This document shows positions 1-8,313 of a DNA stretch of 28,106 nucleotides, piece by piece (the stretch's first letter is position 1; every line of letters begins with the position of its first letter). The notes below the pieces were generated by a model. The model did not search any database. It saw only the letters and a program-made list of their open reading frames with translations, and was not told the origin of the DNA. The DNA is taken from assembly GCA_046049675.1 (NCBI GenBank), contig JBJORA010000086.1, forward strand, positions 1 to 28,106, in the 5' to 3' direction. This DNA comes from CAIXQW01 sp046049675 (GTDB lineage Bacteria > Bacteroidota > Bacteroidia > Chitinophagales > Chitinophagaceae). The translations under genes were made by a program, and so were the position numbers.

Positions 1-1446
1 CCTCAAGGTATTCAGGGTGCGCAAGGTCCACAAGGCCCTGCTGGCCCAAGTTATAGTGCTGGTAGCGGTATTAATATTGCTGGCACAGTTATAAGTGCTA
101 CCGATAATAGTGCAACAAATGAACTACAAACTTTAAGTATCGCAGGTAGTTCTTTGACGCTAAGTAATGGTGGCGGTACAGTTACACTACCAAGTGGCGG
201 TGGCGGCGGTATTAGCGGTAGCGGTACGGCCAACTACGTAACAAAGTGGACTGGCGCAAGCGCTGTTGCAAATTCTACAATACAAGACGATGGTACAAAT
301 ATTGGCTTAGGTACTGCGCCCGTTGCAAATAATAAAGTGAGCTTGGCAGTAAGTGCTGGCACAAATGGTCTTAATGTAACAAAGTCGGTTACTACAACTG
401 GATCTAGCAGCGCAAAATTCTCTCAAACTGGCGCAGGTCAAAACAGCGTACTTACAAACTTTACAGGACCAACCTATAACGGACTTAATGTGGGTGGCAA
501 CGCAGCCGTTTTAGCGGATGTGCCTAATACTGCAAGTACAAATGCCGTGCTAGGAATGGCACGTGGCAGCGCATCAAACTTTGCAGCGGGATTATTTTAT
601 GCCACACATACATCTGCACTTGTTGCTCAAGCAGATGATAGTTCAACTGCTGGATTTGGCTCTATGCAAGCATATAATTATAGCAATAGAAGATGGACGC
701 CGGCGATTTATGGTTTTGCTGAAGGTCAATCGCTTGACTCAAGCCGTGTTGGCGTAACTGGCCAATACGATGGTTCAATTACATATGGCGTTGGTGTAAT
801 GGGCATAGGTTTCAACGGTTCAACTTATGCTAACTCAGCTTTAGACATAGGTGTTTATGGTAGTGCTAACGATAATGGTGTACTTGGTGATTGTGCTAAT
901 CCAACAGGTAATGCAGTATTTGCCGACGGTAATCAAACTGCTACAGGAACTAAGAGCGCTGTTGTAAGTACAAGCAAAGGCAATCAACTTGTTTATTGTA
1001 TGGAGAGCCCAGGTATTTGGTTTGAAGATTTTGGTAACGCACAATTAAACAATGGTGCTGTTACAATTACTTTAGACCCCTTGTTTTTAGAGACAGTGGT
1101 TATCGACAACACACATCCAATGGTTGTTACAGTTACACCACAAGGCAATTGTAATGGTTTGTATGTAGTGCCTGGCACAACAGGTTTTGAAGTACGCGAG
1201 CTTAATGGTGGTAGTAGCAATGTAACTTTCAGTTATCGCATTAGCGCTAAGCGTAAGCATTATCAAGACCATCGCTTTGGCCGCGAAATGACACAAGCAC
1301 GTAATATTGCAACAGAATATGTACAGCCTCGTCCTATTGAAGTAGATGAAGCTGATTACAATGCAAAGCGTGCTGCGGCTAAAAAAGCTTCTGCGCCAAC
1401 AAAGCAACTTGCTCCACGTCCGGTAACACCTGGTCGCCGCAAATAA
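1..1446 (+). CDS. Collagen-like repeat surface/fibre protein, 3' part
   Basis: The reading frame is open from the first base, so the gene starts upstream of the window; 481 codons are visible. The first residues are Gly-X-Y repeats (GIQGAQGPQGPAGP), which typify bacterial collagen-like stalks. A Gly/Ser/Thr/Asn-rich stretch follows, containing the phrase NYVTKWTGASA common at stalk-to-head junctions of such proteins. The last ~150 residues form a distinct beta-rich domain (from about base 970: WFEDFG, NNGAVTITLDPLF, NCNGLYV, GFEVRELNGGSSNVTFSYRISAKRK). After it comes a Lys/Arg/Pro-rich tail ending PGRRK. No T9SS sorting domain is present at the C-terminus. I infer a trimeric fibre or surface stalk; the ligand and export route are unknown. 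A hairpin terminator lies 25 bases after the stop. Confidence 0.85.
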   Translation, partial: PQGIQGAQGPQGPAGPSYSAGSGINIAGTVISATDNSATNELQTLSIAGSSLTLSNGGGTVTLPSGGGGGISGSGTANYVTKWTGASAVANSTIQDDGTNIGLGTAPVANNKVSLAVSAGTNGLNVTKSVTTTGSSSAKFSQTGAGQNSVLTNFTGPTYNGLNVGGNAAVLADVPNTASTNAVLGMARGSASNFAAGLFYATHTSALVAQADDSSTAGFGSMQAYNYSNRRWTPAIYGFAEGQSLDSSRVGVTGQYDGSITYGVGVMGIGFNGSTYANSALDIGVYGSANDNGVLGDCANPTGNAVFADGNQTATGTKSAVVSTSKGNQLVYCMESPGIWFEDFGNAQLNNGAVTITLDPLFLETVVIDNTHPMVVTVTPQGNCNGLYVVPGTTGFEVRELNGGSSNVTFSYRISAKRKHYQDHRFGREMTQARNIATEYVQPRPIEVDEADYNAKRAAAKKASAPTKQLAPRPVTPGRRK

Positions 1447-1470
1447 TTTACGAATAAAATCTAATTAGCG

Positions 1471-1498
1471 AAAGCCCTAGCAGTAATGTTAGGGCTTT
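1471..1498 (+). terminator. Rho-independent terminator after collagen-like gene
   Basis: Perfect 9-bp stem AAAGCCCTA / TAGGGCTTT around a 10-base loop, followed by TCTTTG after the run of T. It sits 25 bases after the stop at 1446 and between two convergent genes, so it may also stop transcripts of the Rel gene on the other strand, though the U-run on that side is short. Confidence 0.75.
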
Positions 1499-1551
1499 TC
1501 TTTGCAGCTAATATTAAAAATGTTGTGATGAGAACTAGTAGAACTACGCAA

Positions 1552-3864
1552 CTAAACTTCCTCTGCTTGCAAGCGAATCACTTTATTGATACCTGGCAAT
1601 TCACCTAAGCGACGACAAAGCTGCTCCAATTGATCTTTGCTTTGCACAAACACGGTAAAGGTGCCCTCAAAGACGCCATCCTTACTCTCGATATTCATGC
1701 TGCGCATATTTACTTTGAGTTCGCCGCTAATAACAGTTGTAATTTTGTTGACAACACCTACATCGTCCAAACCAATAATGCGTACAGCAGTTAAGAAAGA
1801 AAGTTGCTTGCTGCCTGCCCACTTAGCTTTGATAACACGATGGCCGTAATTTGCTAGTAAGCTTGCGGCGTTTGGACAATTGGTACGATGTATTTTTAGG
1901 CCTTCGCTGCTTGTTACGAAGCCAAAAACATCATCGCCAGGAATAGGAGTGCAGCATGAAGCCAATTTGTACTTGATACGATTGCTACTCTCTCCAAAAA
2001 GAATAAGCTCAAAACCTTTGTCTGGTAATGCTTTGCTTAGATCTATTTGTTCTTTAAGTTCTTTGATGTTGACCTTGGCTTCTGTTTCCAATACCATGCT
2101 GCCGGCCTTCATCTTGAATTCTTTAAGGTTATTAAGCGTCACAGCACCATTAGCAATCGCTACACAAAGATCTAGCGGCGATTCAAACTTATAGAAGTGT
2201 GCAATGGTTTGCATGTTATCTGCCGTCGTAGGAAAACCTAAGGCATTCATTTTCTTGTGTAAAATAACTTCGCCTTGTTCGCCAATTACACGCTTTTCTT
2301 CGCGCAGGTAATAACGTATACGAGAACGTGCTTTACCAGTTATTACAAACTTCAACCAATCGTCGTGTGGCTTTTGGTTTTTGCCCACGATAATTTCAAT
2401 CTGATCGCCATTGCTTAGTATATGGCTTATTGGCACAAGTTTGTAGTTTACTTTGGCGCCCAAGCATTTTGCGCCTAACTCACTATGTACGTCAAAGGCA
2501 AAATCTAATGCACTACTTCCTTCAGGCAAAACACGTATTTCTCCTTTTGGTGTATATACGTAAATTTCTTTTCTAAATAATTCAGCCTTGATGTCGTTGA
2601 TAAACTCTAGCGAACCAACCGCATTGTCGGAACTCAGCATTTCCTTCATTTGTTTCATGAAGTCGTCGAGTTTTGTATTTACACGCTTCTCTTCGTCGGC
2701 GATATGGCGTGTTTTTTTCTTGCGCTCATTCACAGGAAGTTTTGCAAGTTGCTGTTCTTCTTTCTTGAATTCTTCTTTGTACTTCCAATGGGCAGCAATT
2801 CCTTTTTCTGCTACCTCATTCATGCGGGCACTTTTAATTTGAACTTCTACCCATTTACCGTCGGCACTTAAAAAAGTATTGTGTAAGGCCTCGTAACCAT
2901 TGCCTTTTGGTTGGCTTAGCCAATCGCGCATGCGGCCAACACCAGCTCGGTAAATCTTACTAACAACGCCATACGCGCGCCAACATTCATCTTTGTCGCT
3001 TTTATCTTCTGGCGCATCAATGATGATTCGAATCGCAAAAATGTCGTAGATCTCTTCAAAGGTGACGTGCTTAGTGCGTATTTTATTGACGATACTACTG
3101 ATGCTTTTGATGCGGCCGGTAATTACAGCTTTGATGCCAATTTCATCTAACTCAGCTTTTATTGGCTTTACAAATTCTTTGATGAGTTTATCACGAACAC
3201 TTTCAGTTTCTTTAAGTTTTTCTTCAATTTCGTTGTAAACATCTGGCTCTGTATAGCGCAACGACAAATCCATTAATTCGCTATGGATTTCGTACATGCC
3301 CAATCGGTGCGCGAGTGGAGCATATAAAAAACTTGTTTCGCTGCTAATCTTCAATTGCTTTTCACGCTTCATGCTTTGCATGGTGCGCATATTGTGCAAA
3401 CGGTCTGCAAGCTTAATGAGTATTATTCTAGCATCATCTAGTAGGGTGCGTAAAACTTTACGAAAGTTTTCTGCCTGTTGGGTTGTATTGGCGTTTTCTT
3501 CTACATAACCAATTTTTGTAAGGCCGTCAATAATTTTTGCGATCTCATTACCAAAGTCGCTGCGAATATCATCAAGTGTGATATCAGTATCTTCTACAGT
3601 GTCGTGAAGTAAACTTGCGACAGTACTACGTACGCCTAGACCAATTTCTTGTACTACAATTTTTGCAACGGCTAGGGGGTGCAAAATATAGGGCTCACCA
3701 CTTTTACGACGGGTATCCTGATGTGCGTCTCGTGCTTGTTGAAATGCCAATCGTATCAGTTTACGATCTTCATTATCCATACGACCTTTGAGGCTAGCTA
3801 ATAGCGACCGATACTCTCGGAGTATCAATTGATTTTCTTGCTCTATGGTAAGGTTGTACGACAA
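1552..3864 (-). CDS. Bifunctional (p)ppGpp synthetase/hydrolase, RelA/SpoT family
   Basis: 770 residues, full length for a long Rel protein. Domains in order: HD hydrolase (about 35-200) with EPYILHP, the HD pair at residues 87-88 in LLHDTVED, and KLADRLHNMRT at 151-161; synthetase (about 230-365) with GRIKSISSIVNKI at 250-262, GYEALHNTF (His328) and AEKGIAAHWKYKE; TGS domain (about 432-495, EIYVYTPKGEIRVLPEG); a Cys-containing region (ASCCTPIPGDDVFG and HRTNCPN, 635-665); and a C-terminal ACT domain (about 690-765). Both active sites look intact, so the protein should make and degrade (p)ppGpp in the cytoplasm. The start is TTG. The next ATG is codon 29 and would cut into an N-terminal helix that family members have (YRSLL...DRKLIRLAF), so TTG is preferred. 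Single gene; a -7 box lies 29 bases upstream. Confidence 0.97.
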   Translation of the reverse strand: MSYNLTIEQENQLILREYRSLLASLKGRMDNEDRKLIRLAFQQARDAHQDTRRKSGEPYILHPLAVAKIVVQEIGLGVRSTVASLLHDTVEDTDITLDDIRSDFGNEIAKIIDGLTKIGYVEENANTTQQAENFRKVLRTLLDDARIILIKLADRLHNMRTMQSMKREKQLKISSETSFLYAPLAHRLGMYEIHSELMDLSLRYTEPDVYNEIEEKLKETESVRDKLIKEFVKPIKAELDEIGIKAVITGRIKSISSIVNKIRTKHVTFEEIYDIFAIRIIIDAPEDKSDKDECWRAYGVVSKIYRAGVGRMRDWLSQPKGNGYEALHNTFLSADGKWVEVQIKSARMNEVAEKGIAAHWKYKEEFKKEEQQLAKLPVNERKKKTRHIADEEKRVNTKLDDFMKQMKEMLSSDNAVGSLEFINDIKAELFRKEIYVYTPKGEIRVLPEGSSALDFAFDVHSELGAKCLGAKVNYKLVPISHILSNGDQIEIIVGKNQKPHDDWLKFVITGKARSRIRYYLREEKRVIGEQGEVILHKKMNALGFPTTADNMQTIAHFYKFESPLDLCVAIANGAVTLNNLKEFKMKAGSMVLETEAKVNIKELKEQIDLSKALPDKGFELILFGESSNRIKYKLASCCTPIPGDDVFGFVTSSEGLKIHRTNCPNAASLLANYGHRVIKAKWAGSKQLSFLTAVRIIGLDDVGVVNKITTVISGELKVNMRSMNIESKDGVFEGTFTVFVQSKDQLEQLCRRLGELPGINKVIRLQAEEV

Positions 3865-3893
3865 AAAAGTAAGCGGTTTAATCTAAGGTACAA

Positions 3894-3901
3894 CAAAAAT
3901 A
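3894..3901 (-). promoter_or_regulatory. Putative -7 box for the Rel gene
   Basis: On the minus strand this reads TATTTTTG, matching TAnnTTTG. It lies 29 bases before the TTG start. The position expected for the -33 element reads CTTT rather than TTTG, so only half of the promoter is convincing. Confidence 0.45.
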
Positions 3902-3962
3902 TTAATGGAAGGCTGGGCTTAAAGTTTTGCTAACAATTGCCGAGTATATTACATGTAAATCA

Positions 3963-3979
3963 TACGCTTTCCGAGCGTA
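3963..3979 (-). terminator. Weak hairpin downstream of LamG/T9SS gene
   Basis: TACGCT / AGCGTA, a 6-bp stem with a 5-base loop, 25 bases beyond the stop of the minus-strand gene ending at 4004. The following U-tract is poor (TGATTTAC), so termination here is uncertain. Confidence 0.35.
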
Positions 3980-4003
3980 AGTATTAGAAAGTAGAAATAG
4001 GCT

Positions 4004-6235
4004 TTACTGCACAACTTGAATACTACCTGTAGCCTTTATTGGCGTGCAGCCATCTTCTATTTGTAGTACGTAATAGTAAGTATCGGAGCCTCCCGAAACA
4101 ATGCCTTTGTACTCGCCGTACCAACACTGATTAGGGTCTCTACTTTCAAATACGCACTGGCCCCATCGGTTAAAAATGCGAAGCAGAAAAGTATTGTAAC
4201 CGCCACCGGTAATTTTTACACGAAAGCAATCGTTGGTACCATCATCATTTGGACTAAACGCATTTGGCACAAAATACTCCACTGGTGGCTTGCTTGTTAC
4301 GCCAACTTCAATCGTTTTAGTTGCAGAACATTTACCATTTACTGCAGAAACAGTGTACGTTGTTGTGATCAATGGGGCTACTAAAATGTTGTTGGTAATG
4401 GCGCCCACTGATTGTCCGCCGGGCTGCCAGGAATAAATGTAACTTGAATTGTTGGCAGTGATACTTACTTCTTTGTTTTGGCAGCTGATGTCGCTACTTT
4501 TTGCCAAGGTAAATTGTGGAACTGTACTTACTTCTAAGCGATACGTTGTAGAAGTTACGCAACCCGCAGCGCTCATAGCGTTGATGGTATAGATTTGTGA
4601 TATAGTAGGTGTAATATCTACGCCGCCATTTATGTTAGGTATAATATTTGTAGCAGGCGACCATTGCAAAAAGTCTGCACCACTAACAGTAACATTTGCC
4701 GTTTCTCCAATGCAAATGCTATCTGTGCCACCAACGGATAATACTGGCAGAGGTTCTACTGTAACAGCTATTGTGGCGGTACTAGTACAACCACCACTGC
4801 TTGATGCCGTTACGGTGTAAATGGTGCTCGTACTTGGATTGACGATTACATTAGGGCCGCTTGTTGTATTTAGTGCGGCGCCTTGCCAGGCGTAGCTTGC
4901 AGCACCGCTTGCACTTAATGTAATATTGCTGCCAATACAAAGCGTATCAGCTGCCGGATTGAGCACGAGATTTGGTGGAGGTGTAACAAATACAGTGACC
5001 ACATCGCTATTTGTGCAGCCTTGTGCACTGCTAACGGTAAGCGTATAGGTTGTAGTTGTGCTTGGTGTAGCGGTTGGGTTACTTAAAGTGCTGCTATTGA
5101 GTGTACCACCCGGTTGCCAAAAATAGGTGCCGCCGCCACTGCCATTTAGTTGCACACTATTGCTGCTGCCGCCCGCGCAAATAGTAGCGTCTAGGCCAGC
5201 ATTTGCTACTGGCGGATTGGAAAAAATACTAAACTTTACACTATCTACAGCTATACATTGATTGCTGTCGGTAATTGTGAGCGTATAAGTGGTTGTTGTA
5301 TTTGCTGTAATGAATGGATTTGGTAAATTACTTACACTAATGCCAGAAGTTGGTGCCCAGCTGTAGAAAATAAGTCCACTTGGTGGATTGCTTTGAATTT
5401 GAATTGTGCTAATTGCGCACAAACTTGTATCGCCAGTTAGAATAATATTGTTGTTGTAATTATGAAAATAAGAACAGTCTGTGCAAACAGCTGCAACTTC
5501 TGCTGCATTTAAGGCACGACCATAAATGCGGATATCATCTAAAATACCTTTGAATAGAAAAGGGTAATTGGCATCATTGCGTTTGCCAATAAAAAGTTTA
5601 TCTGCATTAGTGCCATTTGATTGATTGGTATAGCCATACTTAAAGCGTAGTACGCCATCTACAAACATTTTAATTGTATCGCCATCCCAAGTATACACTA
5701 CACAGTACCATTGATTTGGCTGAATATATGGACCTGCACCTGCTTGCCCAGGCCCACTGCCTTGCGGGAAGCTGCCTAAGTTTTTGAGGTGGCCGTAAAA
5801 CGTTTGATTATTTTGATTAAGCTGATTGCAATCGTTATCGAAAGGTGCGTCGCCAAAACGAAGACTATAGTGACCATTATTAAAATCGTTATTGCCTTTT
5901 TGTATGATACAATTGCTTTGACAAAGTCCGCTGTAAAAACCAGTTACATATACTTTAGCACACATGCTCATGCTGTCGCTAATTTGAAGAGCGTTGCTAT
6001 TTGCAACTTCAATAAAGTCATCTATGCCATCAAACATCAAAGCCGAATTTGCCTGGCCGTATTGGTCTGCAGTAAAGGTTGCCCCGGAAATGATGCCGTT
6101 ATTGCTATTGCCACTAAAGTCTGTGGCATTGCCATTGAGGGGCAAATATAATTTTAGACCTTGTCCCAGATTAATTTGACCGAAGCTAATTCCAGCACAC
6201 AAAAGCACTAAAAATGTAAGTACTACCTTTCGCAC
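4004..6235 (-). CDS. Secreted LamG + Ig/PKD-like repeat protein with T9SS type B sorting domain
   Basis: About 743 residues. A signal peptide (RKVVLTFLVLLCAGISFGQ) is followed by a LamG/concanavalin-like domain (about 25-250: LKLYLPLNGNATDFSG at its start, GILDDIRIYGRALNAAEV at its end). About five Ig/PKD-like modules of roughly 75-85 residues follow, each marked by a phrase such as TTTYTLTVSSAQGC or TSTIYTVTASSSGGC. The last ~90 residues are the gliding-motility-associated type B T9SS domain (YFVPNAFSPNDDGTNDCF, LRIFNRWGQCVFES, YYYVLQIEDGC). It is expected to cross the outer membrane by T9SS and stay at or near the surface, perhaps binding glycans; the ligand is unknown. No ATG is available. 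TTG at 6244 and GTG at 6235 are the candidates. I chose GTG because a promoter -7 box overlaps the TTG. Confidence 0.93.
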   Translation of the reverse strand: MRKVVLTFLVLLCAGISFGQINLGQGLKLYLPLNGNATDFSGNSNNGIISGATFTADQYGQANSALMFDGIDDFIEVANSNALQISDSMSMCAKVYVTGFYSGLCQSNCIIQKGNNDFNNGHYSLRFGDAPFDNDCNQLNQNNQTFYGHLKNLGSFPQGSGPGQAGAGPYIQPNQWYCVVYTWDGDTIKMFVDGVLRFKYGYTNQSNGTNADKLFIGKRNDANYPFLFKGILDDIRIYGRALNAAEVAAVCTDCSYFHNYNNNIILTGDTSLCAISTIQIQSNPPSGLIFYSWAPTSGISVSNLPNPFITANTTTTYTLTITDSNQCIAVDSVKFSIFSNPPVANAGLDATICAGGSSNSVQLNGSGGGTYFWQPGGTLNSSTLSNPTATPSTTTTYTLTVSSAQGCTNSDVVTVFVTPPPNLVLNPAADTLCIGSNITLSASGAASYAWQGAALNTTSGPNVIVNPSTSTIYTVTASSSGGCTSTATIAVTVEPLPVLSVGGTDSICIGETANVTVSGADFLQWSPATNIIPNINGGVDITPTISQIYTINAMSAAGCVTSTTYRLEVSTVPQFTLAKSSDISCQNKEVSITANNSSYIYSWQPGGQSVGAITNNILVAPLITTTYTVSAVNGKCSATKTIEVGVTSKPPVEYFVPNAFSPNDDGTNDCFRVKITGGGYNTFLLRIFNRWGQCVFESRDPNQCWYGEYKGIVSGGSDTYYYVLQIEDGCTPIKATGSIQVVQ

Positions 6236-6241
6236 AGCTAT

Positions 6242-6272
6242 CAAAGATAATGCATGTGCTTGCTATGGGCAA
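6242..6272 (-). promoter_or_regulatory. Promoter overlapping the alternative TTG start of the LamG gene
   Basis: Minus strand: TTG (6272-6270), 20 bases, then TATCTTTG (6249-6242), matching the Bacteroidota TTG-N19-TAnnTTTG pattern closely. The box includes the upstream TTG codon and leaves 6 bases to GTG at 6235, so the mRNA would be leaderless or nearly so. Confidence 0.5.
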
Positions 6273-6314
6273 GTGTGCAGGTAGGTTTTACGGCTACAAT
6301 CGGCTGTTTTTAGC

Positions 6315-6322
6315 TAGTTTTG
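6315..6322 (+). promoter_or_regulatory. Putative -7 box for the glycosyltransferase operon
   Basis: TAGTTTTG matches TAnnTTTG and ends 12 bases before ATG 6335. It overlaps the alternative TTG start at 6320, which argues for the ATG. No clear -33 element is seen at the usual spacing. Confidence 0.45.
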
Positions 6323-6334
6323 CGCCATACTTCA

Positions 6335-7465
6335 ATGTTGGACAAGCAATTTACGGTGCTGCATATTGGCAGCTATAAGTATATAAAGCCAGATGCAGGC
6401 GGAAAGGTATGCATGTATCATAGCTTAAATTACTTGTCCCGCTATTGCAGAGTAATAGCAGTTTCTCCTATGTCGCAAGAAGACGATGCGAAGTTTCTAC
6501 CAGAACAACGAAAGTTATTTAGTACCAGTGCACTGCGTTATGCTAATCCTATGTATATTTTTTCTTTGAAAAAGATTATACAGCAAGAAAAGGTAGATTG
6601 CATTATTTTAGAGCATTGCTATTTTGCGTGGTTGGCCTTTGCGGTGAAGAAAATTTGCAAGGTGCCACTAGCAATTCGTAGTCAAAATGTGGAGTACAAT
6701 CGCTTTAAGACTTTTGGTAAATGGTGGTGGTCAATTTTGAGACAGTACGAAATATGGAGTGCAAAAGTGGCTGACCTAACCTTGTGCATTACCAAAGCCG
6801 ATTTGAAAACCTATTCAAAGCATGTAGCTGCCAATAAATTGATGGATTTTCCTTTTGGTACTACGGTGAGTGCAATGCCAGCAGATAGGGCTGCGAGTAA
6901 ACAGAAGGTTTGTGATTCCTTGGGAATTGATACTAATACTAAATTACTTTTTTACAATGGCGCATTGGGCTATGCACCAAACAAGCATGGCCTTGATTTT
7001 ATTTTAGAGAAGCTCAATCCAGTATTGGCAACACGCTTGAAGAAGTATAAAATAATTATTTGCGGCGGTGGTCTAGCGGACGAGTATGATAAACTTAGTG
7101 CTTATGCTGAACAGCATATTGTTTACCTTGGCTTTGTGGATGATATTGGCACTTACTTTAAAGCCGCTGATGTTTTTTTGAATCCTGTAATAGGGGGCGG
7201 CGGCATAAAAACAAAGTTGATTGAAGCAATAGCACATGGTACAACCGTGGTGAGCAGCATAGATGGCGCCAATGGCTTTGATGAAGAAGTTGCACCTCAG
7301 AAAATTGTTAAGTGTACTGACGATAATGTAGAGGAAATGTGTAGTGCTATTTTGCAGGTATTAGCAAAGCCTTATGAAGCAACGCCTGAAAGCTACTATG
7401 AGCACTATTATTGGGATACAATAATGCAGAGTATTGTTGCACGACTTAAACACCTAAAAAATTAA
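6335..7465 (+). CDS. Glycosyltransferase, GT-B fold (group 1/GT4-like)
   Basis: 376 residues from ATG 6335. The frame also runs up to a TTG at 6320, but a promoter -7 box covers that codon. The N-terminal half has the Rossmann-like opening FTVLHIGSYKY and a Gly-rich AGGKV loop typical of glycosyltransferase group 4 N-domains. The C-terminal half has LLFYNGALGYAPNKHGLDF, IIICGGG, VYLGFVDDIGTYFKAADVFLNP and the nucleotide-sugar-binding segment GGGGIKTKLIEAIAHGTTVV with its conserved Glu. It should transfer a sugar from a nucleotide donor to a lipid or polysaccharide acceptor at the cytoplasmic side; donor and acceptor cannot be told from sequence. No signal peptide or membrane segment is seen. 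The next gene starts 3 bases after the stop, so the two are probably cotranscribed. Confidence 0.9.
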   Translation: MLDKQFTVLHIGSYKYIKPDAGGKVCMYHSLNYLSRYCRVIAVSPMSQEDDAKFLPEQRKLFSTSALRYANPMYIFSLKKIIQQEKVDCIILEHCYFAWLAFAVKKICKVPLAIRSQNVEYNRFKTFGKWWWSILRQYEIWSAKVADLTLCITKADLKTYSKHVAANKLMDFPFGTTVSAMPADRAASKQKVCDSLGIDTNTKLLFYNGALGYAPNKHGLDFILEKLNPVLATRLKKYKIIICGGGLADEYDKLSAYAEQHIVYLGFVDDIGTYFKAADVFLNPVIGGGGIKTKLIEAIAHGTTVVSSIDGANGFDEEVAPQKIVKCTDDNVEEMCSAILQVLAKPYEATPESYYEHYYWDTIMQSIVARLKHLKN

Positions 7466-7468
7466 GTT

Positions 7469-8245
7469 ATGAGCCATCTTGTACACAACAAAGCGGCACG
7501 CGTGTTTACCGTAATGGCAGCATTTTTTGTTGCCAACGCCTTAATAGCTGAGTGTATTGGCGTAAAAATTTTTGAACTAGAAAGCACCTTAGGCTTAGCA
7601 GTACACAAGTTTAATTTTTTGGGGCAAGAAGGCTTGAGCTATGCCTTGACTTGTGGCGTAATACTATGGCCATTGGAATTTGTGATGACAGACATCGTCA
7701 ACGAATATTATGGGCCACGCGCAGTACGTAGAATTTCTTTGATTGCTATTGCGTTGATCGCCTATGCCTTTATTATGTTTCAGTTAGCAAGTGCTACAAC
7801 TGCGCCTAGTTGGTGGCTTAGCGACAAGGTGAATGCTGGTGTACCCAATATGCAAAATGCTTTTGCCGCAATATTTAACCAAAGCAGTGGCATTATAGTT
7901 GGTAGTATCATTGCCTTTGGTGTGAGTCAGATTTTGGATGCCTATATTTTTCAAGCCATTAGAAAAAGAACTGGTGAAAAGTGGCTCTGGCTACGCGCGA
8001 CAGGTAGCACTATTGTGAGTCAATTTATAGACAGCTTTATAGTGCTGTTTATAGCCTTTAGTATTTTTAATGATTGGAGTTATCAAAAAGTATTGGCTAT
8101 TGGCTTGGTGAACTTTAGTTATAAACTAGTGGTAGCGCTTTTGCTTACACCTGTTATAGAACTTGTGCATCGTGCGCTAGATAATTACTTTGGTAAGGAT
8201 ATGGCGGATGAATTGAAAGCGAGCGCGAGTGGGGTGGCGAAGTAG
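7469..8245 (+). CDS. Queuosine precursor transporter, YhhQ/VUT family
   Basis: 258 residues with about six hydrophobic segments, starting with FTVMAAFFVANALIAECIGVKIF. The family signature TDIVNEYYGPRAVRR is at residues 74-88. Members of the YhhQ (DUF165, vitamin uptake transporter) family import queuosine precursors such as preQ0/preQ1 across the inner membrane for tRNA modification. Many Bacteroidota carry a similar gene, and the assignment rests on the signature and the topology. ATG start, 3 bases after the glycosyltransferase stop, so it is the distal gene of a two-gene operon. No preQ1 riboswitch can be expected directly upstream because of the tight spacing. The gene faces a convergent T9SS gene. 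Confidence 0.9.
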   Translation: MSHLVHNKAARVFTVMAAFFVANALIAECIGVKIFELESTLGLAVHKFNFLGQEGLSYALTCGVILWPLEFVMTDIVNEYYGPRAVRRISLIAIALIAYAFIMFQLASATTAPSWWLSDKVNAGVPNMQNAFAAIFNQSSGIIVGSIIAFGVSQILDAYIFQAIRKRTGEKWLWLRATGSTIVSQFIDSFIVLFIAFSIFNDWSYQKVLAIGLVNFSYKLVVALLLTPVIELVHRALDNYFGKDMADELKASASGVAK

Positions 8246-8313
8246 CGCAGCTTTGCTTTGATTGTACAGCAAATTAAGTCTTTGCTTAGTAATAAAATCT
8301 ATGCTAGTAATAC

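Noticed and set aside
1087..1407. Open frame antisense to the collagen-like gene
   Set aside because: Overlaps a confident coding region and has no features of its own.
5789..6151. Open frame antisense to the LamG gene
   Set aside because: Shadow of the real gene; its residues are low-complexity and match no family.
8252..8273. TTTGCT/AGCAAA hairpin as a terminator after the transporter gene
   Set aside because: A six-pair AT-rich stem with a ten-base loop and no U-run; too weak to call.
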